Assembly: GCA_037127585.1 (NCBI GenBank)
Contig: JBAXYB010000004.1
Span: 1-64,000 of the forward strand
Length of the DNA stretch: 64,000 nt
Reading direction: 5' to 3'
Origin: CAINDI01 sp037127585
GTDB lineage: Bacteria > Verrucomicrobiota > Verrucomicrobiia > Palsa-1439
The notes below the pieces were generated by a model. That model was not told where the DNA came from. It worked only from the letters and a program-made list of their open reading frames with translations, and made no database searches. The translations under genes and the position numbers were made by a program. Below, one piece after another: positions 57,535 to 64,000 of the stretch. Positions within the stretch are counted from its first letter, which is position 1. Each line of letters starts with the position of its first letter.

Positions 57535-60500
57535 TCAGGCTTTTTCGGGCCGGTTGCTGTCCCAGACGATCGCCTTCTGCGGGGCGCTCTTCCGTTGCGA
57601 ATCACCGCCCCCGCCCCACTGTCGCTGCCCAGCCGGCTTGGCGGTCATCTTCTCGGTATCCACCTTCAACCACACCGTTTCCTCGCCCGCCAACGTTTCG
57701 AGCGCGTCCACCAGTTCGGCCGACGGCGTCACCGCGAATTGATCGTGCGGTTCGAGAAACAAGAGTTGGCCATCCGGGTACATGAAGCAAAACATCACCG
57801 GCACGCCGCCGGTATGGGCGTTCAACAGATCCCGAATCTGCAGCAACGTAGCCTCGTTGGCCGCCGTGGTTGAAAGCCGGATGTGCATGGCCTTGGTGAA
57901 CCGCTTGGGGACGTCGGTCAATGGGATAACTTGATCCGCAAATATTTTCGGTTTGTCCTCGCGCAGATTCACCACGCCGGTAACAAAGACGGGCGCGTCC
58001 GCTTTCAAATGGATCGCACACTTCGCATACGCCTCCGGGAAGACGAGCACCTCCACCGCGCCATCGAGATCTTCGAGCGTCAGGATCGCCATCGGCTTGC
58101 CTTGCTTGGTCAACCGCGGCTGGAGTTTACTCACAAGACCGCCGATGCGCGTGGCTTGGCCGTCCTGCAATTGAAGCAACTGCGTCGTCGACGCGAGTTC
58201 GTACCGGCGCAGAATCTCCGCGTACTGACTCAACGGATGGCCGGTCACGTAGAACCCGAGCAATTCTTTTTCGAAGCCCAACATCTCACTCTGCGTCCAC
58301 TCCACCGCTGGCGGCTGACCGGCGGTTTGCTTGCGGGCATTGACCGGCGCGACGTCAAAGAGCGCGGCCTGCCCGCGATCCTTGTCGCGCTGGACAGTGG
58401 CGGCGCGATTGATTTGGTAATCGATCTCGGCGAACACCTGGGCGCGCGCCGGGTTGATGGCGTCGAATGCGCCGCATTTGATGAGACACTCGATGACCTT
58501 GCGATTGACGACATGCATGTCGATCCGGTCACAGTAATTGGCAAGCGAGGTGAACGGCCCGCCCTTCCCGCGCACATCGATGATGTTCTGCACGGCGATC
58601 TCGCCCACGTTTTTAATCGCGGCCATGCCGAAACGGATTGCCTTAGTAGCGCGGGCGTCCCGCCCGTCTCCCCCAGCCGACGACACGGGCGGGACGCCCG
58701 CGCTACTGGTTACGGTGAACCGCACGCCGCTCTCATTCACATCCGGCGGCAAGACTTCGATCTTCATGTGCCGGCATTCGTTGATGAAGAGCTGAATCTT
58801 CTCCGTGTTCGCCAGTTCGTTCGATAACGACGCCGCCATGAACTCGACCGGGTAGTTCGCCTTCAAGTACGCCGTCTGATACGCGACCACGGCGTAGGCG
58901 GCACTATGCGATTTGTTAAATCCGTAACCGGCAAACTTCGCCAGCGTATCGAAAATTCCTTCGGCTTTGGCTTTCGGGATTTTATGCGTGTCCGCGCAGC
59001 CTTTGATGAACGTGGCGCGCTGCTTCTCCATCTCCTCCAGCTTTTTCTTCCCCATCGCGCGCCGCAAAATATCCGCGCCCCCGAGCGTGTACCCGGCCAG
59101 CGCGTTCGCCGCCTGCATGACCTGCTCCTGGTACACAAAAATGCCATACGTCTCTTTGAGAATCGTCTCCAGCGCCGGGTGGTCGTAGACAACTTTCACC
59201 TTGCCATGTTTGCGAGCAATGTAGTCGTCGATGAACTGCATCGGCCCCGGCCGGTAGAGCGCGATGAGCGCGTTGATGACCTCAATCGAATCAATCCCAA
59301 TGCGCCGGCACAAGTCGCGCATCCCGCCGGATTCCAATTGAAACACGCCGATGGTGTTCGCCTTCATCAGCAGGTCGAACGTCTTTTGATCGTTGAGCGG
59401 AATCTTCTCCATGTCAACGCGCGTCCCGGTGGTCTGCTCAATCAGATCGAGGCAATCCTTGATCACCGTCAACGTCTTCAACCCGAGGAAATCCATCTTC
59501 AACACGCCGAGATCGCCGAGCGGATTCATCGAGTACTGCGTGACGATGTCAGTCTCATTCGTGCCGGTCGTCAGCGGCACGATATTCGTCAACGGCTCCG
59601 CGCCGATGACCACGCCGGCCGCGTGCGTGGATGCGTTGCGCGCGATGCCTTCGAGCGCCTTGCCGTTGTCGATGATGCGCCGGACGATGTCCTCCGTATT
59701 GTAGGCCGTCTTGAGCTCGGGGTTCATCTCCAACGCCTTCTCCAGCGTCATACCGAGATCCGGCGGAATCATCTTTGCGATCCGGTCACACTCGGTATAA
59801 CCCAGCCCCAGCACACGCCCCACATCCCGCACCACCATCTTCGCGCCGAGCGTACCGAACGTGATGATCTGCGCGACGTGATCCGACCCGTACTTCTGCC
59901 GGACATACTCAATGACTTCCGGTCGGCGGTTGTAACAAAAGTCCATGTCGATATCCGGCGGCGACACGCGTTCGGGATTGAGAAACCGCTCAAAGAACAA
60001 CCCATACCGGAGCGGGTCGATATCCGTGATCTTCAACGCATACGCCACCAGACTACCGGCCGCACTGCCGCGCCCCGGCCCCACCGGGATGCCATGCGTC
60101 CGCGCGAAATTCACAAAATCCCAGACGATCAAGAAATAGCTCGTGAACCCCTGCTTCGCGATGACATCCAGCTCGCGTTCGACCCGCGCGTGGATTTCGT
60201 TCGACGGCGAGCTGCCATACCGCTCGCGCACCCCGGCTTCGGTGAGTTGCCGGAGATACTGGTTCCGCTCGACACCAACCGGCGGGTGATAGACCGGAAA
60301 ACGCAGCTTGCCGAACTCGAATTTGAAACTGCATTTCTCCGCGACTTCGAGCGTGTTCGTGACCGCCTCCGGCACCTCGGCGAACAGCGTGTGCATTTCC
60401 TCCGGCGACCGCAGGAAAAACTGCTCCGGCGCATACCGCATCCGCTTCTCGTCGCTGACCAACGCCTGCGTCTGCAAACAGATCAAACAATCGTGCGCTT

Positions 60501-61155
60501 CCCAATCACCGCGTTTGACATAATGCACGTCGTTCGTGGCGACGGTCGCCAACTTGAATTCCTTCGCCCACTTGAGCAACTGCCGGTTGGCGACTTGCTG
60601 TTCCGGTATGCCGTGGTTTTGCAGTTCGATGTAAAAATCCCCCGGCGCAAAAATCTGCCGGTAATCATCCAGCGCCGCTTTCGCCTGTTCAACCTGCTCG
60701 TTGATGATCTTGTTCGGCACCTCGCCCTTGAGACACGAAGTGAAGCCGATCAACCCTTTCGAGTGTTGCGCGAGAATTTCCTTATCGATGCGCGGCTTGT
60801 AGTAGAAGCCTTCGAGATGCGCCATCGTGACCAGCTTGATGAGATTCTTGTACCCGGTCTCATCCTTCGCCAGCAGCACCAAATGATACGCCGCATCTCG
60901 AGCACTCCCGGCCTTCTTCTCCAACCGCGACCCCGGCGCGATATACGTCTCGCACCCGATGATTGGTTTCAGTCCCTTCGCTGATGCGGCCTGATAGAAC
61001 TCGACCGCCCCGAACATCCCGCCATGATCCGTCATCGCAATTGCCGGCATCCCGTACTCGTGGGCTTTGGCGATCACATCGTCCACACGGCACGCCCCGT
61101 CGAGCATGCTGTACTCGGTGTGCAAATGCAGATGGACAAAGTCGGAGTGTTTCAT
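57535..61155 (-). CDS. dnaE: DNA polymerase III alpha subunit
   Basis: 1206 residues. PHP domain at the N-terminus (FVHLHLHTEYSMLDGACRVD), polymerase core with GPGRGSAAGSLVAYAL, PDIDMDF near 401 (two catalytic aspartates) and FGTLGAKMVVRDVGRVLGLG, the tau-binding C-terminal region, an HhH motif and an OB fold (MAILTLEDLDGAVEVLVFPE). Residues about 816-837 (SSAGVPPVSSAGGDGRDARA) are an insertion from a palindromic repeat, in front of AIRFGMAAIKNVG. Replicative polymerase; the insertion must be tolerated. Confidence 0.96.
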   Translation of the reverse strand: MKHSDFVHLHLHTEYSMLDGACRVDDVIAKAHEYGMPAIAMTDHGGMFGAVEFYQAASAKGLKPIIGCETYIAPGSRLEKKAGSARDAAYHLVLLAKDETGYKNLIKLVTMAHLEGFYYKPRIDKEILAQHSKGLIGFTSCLKGEVPNKIINEQVEQAKAALDDYRQIFAPGDFYIELQNHGIPEQQVANRQLLKWAKEFKLATVATNDVHYVKRGDWEAHDCLICLQTQALVSDEKRMRYAPEQFFLRSPEEMHTLFAEVPEAVTNTLEVAEKCSFKFEFGKLRFPVYHPPVGVERNQYLRQLTEAGVRERYGSSPSNEIHARVERELDVIAKQGFTSYFLIVWDFVNFARTHGIPVGPGRGSAAGSLVAYALKITDIDPLRYGLFFERFLNPERVSPPDIDMDFCYNRRPEVIEYVRQKYGSDHVAQIITFGTLGAKMVVRDVGRVLGLGYTECDRIAKMIPPDLGMTLEKALEMNPELKTAYNTEDIVRRIIDNGKALEGIARNASTHAAGVVIGAEPLTNIVPLTTGTNETDIVTQYSMNPLGDLGVLKMDFLGLKTLTVIKDCLDLIEQTTGTRVDMEKIPLNDQKTFDLLMKANTIGVFQLESGGMRDLCRRIGIDSIEVINALIALYRPGPMQFIDDYIARKHGKVKVVYDHPALETILKETYGIFVYQEQVMQAANALAGYTLGGADILRRAMGKKKLEEMEKQRATFIKGCADTHKIPKAKAEGIFDTLAKFAGYGFNKSHSAAYAVVAYQTAYLKANYPVEFMAASLSNELANTEKIQLFINECRHMKIEVLPPDVNESGVRFTVTSSAGVPPVSSAGGDGRDARATKAIRFGMAAIKNVGEIAVQNIIDVRGKGGPFTSLANYCDRIDMHVVNRKVIECLIKCGAFDAINPARAQVFAEIDYQINRAATVQRDKDRGQAALFDVAPVNARKQTAGQPPAVEWTQSEMLGFEKELLGFYVTGHPLSQYAEILRRYELASTTQLLQLQDGQATRIGGLVSKLQPRLTKQGKPMAILTLEDLDGAVEVLVFPEAYAKCAIHLKADAPVFVTGVVNLREDKPKIFADQVIPLTDVPKRFTKAMHIRLSTTAANEATLLQIRDLLNAHTGGVPVMFCFMYPDGQLLFLEPHDQFAVTPSAELVDALETLAGEETVWLKVDTEKMTAKPAGQRQWGGGGDSQRKSAPQKAIVWDSNRPEKA
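58646..58706. repeat. GTAGCGCGGGCG palindrome inside dnaE
   Basis: Arms GTAGCGCGGGCGTCCCGCCC and GGGCGGGACGCCCGCGCTAC enclose a short loop. It is in frame within the polymerase gene and codes for about 21 residues. Confidence 0.85.
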
Positions 61156-61170
61156 GAACTCGTGCCGGTG

Positions 61171-61200
61171 ACTCTACCGCAAGATGAGAAAGATGAACAA
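61171..61200 (-). promoter_or_regulatory. Possible dnaE promoter
   Basis: TTGTTC, 18-base spacer, TAGAGT on the minus strand, ending 15 bases before the ATG and overlapping the end of the zinc-ribbon gene. Confidence 0.4.
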
Positions 61201-61428
61201 CCCCAACATCGCCGCCGCCACCACCCAAATCCAAACTTGCCGGCTCGATGGCTTGCCGACACCTTCCCGGCGTTTCCAGTCTTCGTAATCAAAATCGGCC
61301 GGATCTTCCTCGTGAATGGTATCGTCCGCCCACCCGGTCTTCTCGTCTGCACCGCAAGCCGGGCAGGCTTTAGCCCCCGCCGGCACGTCTTCTCCACAGT
61401 TCGGGCAACTGAACTCCTCGTCAGGCAT
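61174..61428 (-). CDS. Small zinc-ribbon membrane protein
   Basis: 84 residues from the ATG of MPDEEFSCPNCGEDVPAGAK; an ATG 15 bases earlier is also possible. The N-terminus holds a CxxC...CxxC zinc ribbon (CPNCGEDVPAGAKACPACG), the middle is acidic (EEDPADFDYEDWKRREG), and a single C-terminal membrane helix (VWIWVVAAAMLGLFIFLIL) ends the protein. Function unknown. It overlaps the ubiD-like gene end and precedes dnaE. Confidence 0.75.
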   Translation of the reverse strand: MPDEEFSCPNCGEDVPAGAKACPACGADEKTGWADDTIHEEDPADFDYEDWKRREGVGKPSSRQVWIWVVAAAMLGLFIFLILR

Positions 61429-62854
61429 GGCCGAACAACTCATCCACGCGTTTCTTCACCGCGCCATCCATCTTAATGATCGGCGGCCAGGGGCGTGTCT
61501 CCGCCTCGCCCGGCCACTTGTGCGTCGCATCAAAACCCAGCTTACTCCCCAGCCCCATTGTCGGCGTCGAGTGATCAAGCACATCGGCGGGGCCTTTGGT
61601 GAAAATGATGTCGCGCTGTGGGTCGACGTTCGCGGTCAGCCGGAACATCACCTCACTCAGGTTGTGGACATTCACATCTTCGTCCACGACCACGATCATC
61701 TTCGTGAACATCATCTGCCCCATGCCCCACAACCCGTGCATCACCTTCATCGCATGATACGGAAACTGTTTCTTGATCGAGACCACCACCAGATTGTGGA
61801 ACGCCCCCTCCGCCGGCAACGCGAGGTCCACGATCTCGTTGAACGTCATCTTAAACACCGGCAGAAAGATCCGGACGCTCGCCGTCCCCATGTAGAAATC
61901 TTCCATCGGCGGAATGCCGACGATGGTGCTCGGATAAATCGCATCCTTCTTCGCCGTGATGCGTTCGATATGAAACTTCGGATAAGGCTCCGGCAACGTG
62001 TAATACCCGGTGTGATCACCGAACGGCCCTTCGAGATCGAGTTTCTCCTCGGGATCGACGTAGCCTTCCAACACAAAATCGCAATCCGCCGGCACTTCGA
62101 GATCGTTCGTCTGACACTTCACCATCGCGACTGATTTCTTCCGGAGAAAACCGGCCAGCATCATCTCATCAATCCCATCCGGCATCGGGGCTGTCGCCGC
62201 AAACGTGTAAACCGGGTCGCCCCCCAGCGCGACAGTGACCGGCATCCGTTTCTTCAACTCCACATACCGGCGCCAATGCCGCGCCCCGGTCTTGTGCAGT
62301 TGCCAATGCATGAACGTGGTCCGCTCATCGATGACTTGCATCCGGTACGTCCCGACGTTGCGCGCCCCGGTATCCGGATCCCGCGTGATGACCAACGGCA
62401 GCGTGATGAACCGCCCCGCATCCTGCGGCCAACATTTCTGAATCGGTATTTCGCTGAGACCGCGTAACTCCGTGGTCGGAGCGGCGTCCCCGCCGCGACC
62501 GGGTTTGGCATGCCGAAGTTTCAAGGCCGTCCCCAACAACGCCACCGTCTCCTTGAACGAGGTCGGCGGCTTGGCCTTCAAGAGCGATTCGAGTTCGCCG
62601 GCAATCTCCTCGACCGAGTCCACCCCAAGCGCCATCGCCATCCGCTTTGTCGACCCGTAGCCATTGATCAACAGCGGAAACTTCGCGCCCTTGCACTTCT
62701 CAAACAACAACGCCTTCCCGCCGCCCGGTAACTTCATTTCCCGGTCCGCAATCTCCGTGATTTCAAAGACGGGATCGACTTCGATGGTGATCCGCTTCAA
62801 CTCACCGGTGGCGTCGAGCTTTGAGACAAAATCGCGCAAGGAATCGTAGGCCAT
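61421..62854 (-). CDS. ubiD: UbiD-family decarboxylase
   Basis: 477 residues. Prenylated-FMN decarboxylase of the UbiD/MqnL group acting on a polyprenylated aromatic acid in quinone synthesis. Visible: AYDSLRDFVSKLDATGELKR at the N-terminus, MQVIDERTTFMHWQLHKTGA, the catalytic Glu-containing FVLEGYVDPEEKLDLEGPFG with DHTGYY, and VVDEDVNVHNLSEVMFRLTA. Start chosen at the ATG of MAYDSL; codons upstream encode a palindrome. A repeat-derived stretch (GRGGDAAPTTEL) interrupts residues about 116-128. Whether it acts in ubiquinone or menaquinone synthesis is not readable. Confidence 0.9.
   Translation of the reverse strand: MAYDSLRDFVSKLDATGELKRITIEVDPVFEITEIADREMKLPGGGKALLFEKCKGAKFPLLINGYGSTKRMAMALGVDSVEEIAGELESLLKAKPPTSFKETVALLGTALKLRHAKPGRGGDAAPTTELRGLSEIPIQKCWPQDAGRFITLPLVITRDPDTGARNVGTYRMQVIDERTTFMHWQLHKTGARHWRRYVELKKRMPVTVALGGDPVYTFAATAPMPDGIDEMMLAGFLRKKSVAMVKCQTNDLEVPADCDFVLEGYVDPEEKLDLEGPFGDHTGYYTLPEPYPKFHIERITAKKDAIYPSTIVGIPPMEDFYMGTASVRIFLPVFKMTFNEIVDLALPAEGAFHNLVVVSIKKQFPYHAMKVMHGLWGMGQMMFTKMIVVVDEDVNVHNLSEVMFRLTANVDPQRDIIFTKGPADVLDHSTPTMGLGSKLGFDATHKWPGEAETRPWPPIIKMDGAVKKRVDELFGHA
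62472..62505. repeat. Half GTGGTCGGAGCGGCG element inside ubiD
   Basis: GTGGTCGGAGCGGCGTCCCC followed by GCCGCGACCGGGT matches one arm and loop of the palindrome upstream of metH. In frame, coding GRGGDAAPTTE. Confidence 0.8.
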
Positions 62855-62880
62855 GCGTCGACTGATACCAAAAAGCCGGC

Positions 62881-62937
62881 GTAGGAGCGACATTCTTGTC
62901 GCGATCGTCCTGGTCGCGGCAGGAATGCCGCTCCTAC
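62881..62937. repeat. GTAGGAGCGAC...GCTCCTAC palindrome
   Basis: Arms GTAGGAGCGACATTCTTGTC and the diverged GGCAGGAATGCCGCTCCTAC. It fills the gap between queC and ubiD. Confidence 0.7.
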
Positions 62938-62940
62938 AAA

Positions 62941-63552
62941 TTAGGCGCAGGTCTCGAACGCCCGCGCTCGTTCGGCGCACTTGTTACAGCGACCACACGC
63001 CCGACCGCCGCGTGGCGCGACACAGGAGAAAGTCAGGTGCAACGGCAAACCACGACCGCGGCGGATCACCTGCGCCTTCGCGAGCGACCGGAAGGGAGCG
63101 ATGACTTTCAACTGGCAGTTCAGCGCGTTACCGGCGAGGCGGGCGAAGTCGCGGAAGAATTTCGGGGTCGCATCCGGGAAGGGATTGTGGCCGAGCGAGC
63201 CGATGGCGATGACCGGGATCTTATTCAGCGCGCAGAAGACCGCGGCTTTCGAGAGCAACATGAGGTTGCGGCCCGGGAGATACATCTTTTCGTCGGCGGT
63301 TTTCGCGCCGGGGACGTTTTTGCCAGTGAGGCTCCAGTGGTTGCCATAATCGACCGGCGAGTTGAGGACGGTGAGCGGACCGGCGTGAATGGCGCGGAGA
63401 TACCGGCGGAGATGGCGGAGTTCCGCGGTTTCCCATATCAAGCCATGCCGGATGAAGACTGGATAAACGCGCCGGTGGCGGTGCGCCAACTCGGCCAACA
63501 TCACGCAGCTATCGAGGCCACCGCTGACGAGGGCGCAGACGGTACTTTTCAT
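62941..63552 (-). CDS. queC: 7-cyano-7-deazaguanine synthase
   Basis: 203 residues. Makes preQ0 from carboxydeazaguanine, ammonia and ATP in the queuosine pathway. The PP-loop motif VSGGLDSCVMLAE is at residue 9 and the substrate segment LPGRNLMLLSKAAVFCALNK follows. A C-terminal zinc cluster is present (FSCVAPRGGRACGRCNKCAE, four Cys). Slightly shorter than the E. coli enzyme (231). queD is about 55 kb away at 7349. Confidence 0.93.
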   Translation of the reverse strand: MKSTVCALVSGGLDSCVMLAELAHRHRRVYPVFIRHGLIWETAELRHLRRYLRAIHAGPLTVLNSPVDYGNHWSLTGKNVPGAKTADEKMYLPGRNLMLLSKAAVFCALNKIPVIAIGSLGHNPFPDATPKFFRDFARLAGNALNCQLKVIAPFRSLAKAQVIRRGRGLPLHLTFSCVAPRGGRACGRCNKCAERARAFETCA

Positions 63553-63558
63553 TTCATT

Positions 63559-63590
63559 CGCGACCGGTCGCGATTACAAATCGCTCCTAC
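63559..63590. repeat. Half GTAGGAGCGA-type palindrome
   Basis: CGCGACCGGTCGCGATTACA then AATCGCTCCTAC, matching the right half of the GTAGGAGCGA class (minus-strand reading). Lies between the hypothetical gene and queC. Confidence 0.6.
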
Positions 63591-63868
63591 ATGGACTGCC
63601 GGATCGTCTCTTTCTCAGCTTCGAGTTTGTCGCGGAGGCGGGCGACGCCGACGCGGAGATTCTCGGCTAACTTCTGCGCGTCTTCCGCTTTGCCGGCAGT
63701 GCGGGCGGTGGCGATCTTCGGGGTGAGGTCGAGTTCGACCTCGGCGATTTTGGCTTTGTAGATGCGCTCCAGTTCCGCGAGCTTTTCTTTTTGCGCGGCG
63801 GTGAGTTTCGCGGCGGATTTTCCGCCGGTGCGTTCGAGGGCGAGCTCCCAAGAGGATTTAAGGGCCAT
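63587..63868 (-). CDS. Hypothetical small helical protein
   Basis: 93 residues, MALKSSWELALERTGGKSAA then KLTAAQKEKLAELERIYKAK, highly charged and probably one long helical hairpin. The ATG overlaps the Rieske gene stop by one base pair set (ATGA), so a coupled operon is likely. I recognise no family; its C-terminal third has LAENLRVGVARLRDKLEAEK. The longer upstream frame is rejected because it would run antiparallel through the Rieske gene with a biased composition. Confidence 0.65.
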   Translation of the reverse strand: MALKSSWELALERTGGKSAAKLTAAQKEKLAELERIYKAKIAEVELDLTPKIATARTAGKAEDAQKLAENLRVGVARLRDKLEAEKETIRQSM

Positions 63869-64000
63869 CAGATTTTCACTTTCACGTCGTTGCCTTCGAT
63901 GACGACATCGAACCGGTCCACTTTCGCCGTCGGGATGACGGGCGATTGGCCGGTGGTGCAGTCGAATCGCCAGCCGTGCCACGGGCAGGTGACGACGCAG
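63868..64000 (-). CDS. Rieske-type ferredoxin, C-terminal part (5' end outside window)
   Basis: The visible part reads CVVTCPWHGWRFDCTTGQSP then VIPTAKVDRFDVVIEGNDVK and VKI-stop. CPWHGW is the second Cys-His pair of a Rieske [2Fe-2S] cluster. The first pair (CxH) lies beyond the right edge. It resembles the small ferredoxin subunit of dioxygenases or nitrite reductase small subunits (NirD); which one cannot be told. Confidence 0.85.
   Translation of the reverse strand, partial: CVVTCPWHGWRFDCTTGQSPVIPTAKVDRFDVVIEGNDVKVKI

Noticed and set aside
58906..60984. Open frame of 692 codons on the plus strand opposite dnaE
   Set aside because: Arg/His-rich, no known domain, and fully antisense to the clear polymerase gene; a GC-bias artefact.
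1..64000. rRNA, tRNA, CRISPR arrays, prophage or integrase genes
   Set aside because: None recognised by reading both strands; short RNAs could be missed.

Overview
The window looks like a piece of a Gram-negative chromosome with a GC content near 60 percent, most likely from the PVC superphylum and probably Verrucomicrobiota. The reasons are a lipid A deacylase (LpxR), an Lpt permease, an exosortase-associated small protein, protein-invading palindromic repeats of the kind that read as EGEAPAEP or RLGGSLALP, and HYR/DUF11 secreted proteins. This assignment is inference, because no rRNA or tRNA gene was seen. Gene order is dense, with many 4-base ATGA/GTGA stop-start overlaps.

Layout. 1-4.6 kb (minus): a truncated secreted cupredoxin/HYR/DUF11 protein, nadB and a NYN-LOTUS protein. 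4.6-6.5 kb: a quinone oxidoreductase, a VapBC-like pair and a decayed GNAT remnant. 6.5-8.5 kb (minus): pteridine reductase-like SDR, queD and an unknown protein. 8.6-17.3 kb (plus): exosortase-associated protein, TPR protein, xseA, DEAD-box helicase, xseB, dxs, tlyA, nadK and a PTS IIA domain protein. 17.4-26.7 kb: cimA, lpxR, squalene/phytoene synthase (minus), metH, then an accessory patch with toxin-antitoxin genes and extra copies of the metH 3' end, then an FKBP lipoprotein. 26.7-34.6 kb (minus): oppFDCBA order, secG, tpiA, pgk. 35-42.8 kb (plus): a polyamine module, potABCD, patA, a CPXCG protein and a PuuB-like oxidase, interrupted by a RelBE-like pair. 42.9-56.8 kb: a frameshifted sugar kinase-like gene, HIT and LON-domain proteins, a PHP protein, addAB-like genes, an LptF/G permease, an FHA protein, DAHP synthase and an AAA ATPase. 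56.9-64 kb: LysM protein, dnaE, zinc-ribbon protein, ubiD-like decarboxylase, queC and a Rieske fragment.

Three patterns stand out. First, two toxin-antitoxin cassettes are bracketed by duplicate ends of the neighbouring gene (metH 3' end in three versions; the oxidase 5' end in two), and a third sits against a gene-end remnant. This suggests a way of inserting into gene ends that regenerates the gene. Second, a family of palindromic GTAG/GTGG...CTAC/CCAC elements (REP-like), together with a related GGGAGGGCGAGGC palindrome, is scattered through the window. Five members or half-members lie in frame inside nadB, the DEAD helicase, addA, dnaE and ubiD. Third, more than a dozen genes without a Shine-Dalgarno sequence carry a TTGNNN / 16-18 bp / TANNNT promoter whose -10 box lies only 6-9 bases before the start codon, which predicts widespread leaderless transcription.

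How the genes work together: the pot genes import polyamines, PatA and the PuuB-like oxidase would begin putrescine breakdown, and the opp genes import peptides. nadB and nadK serve NAD(P) supply, queD and queC serve queuosine, dxs and the squalene-type synthase serve isoprenoids, and xseA/xseB, addA/addB and dnaE serve DNA repair and replication.
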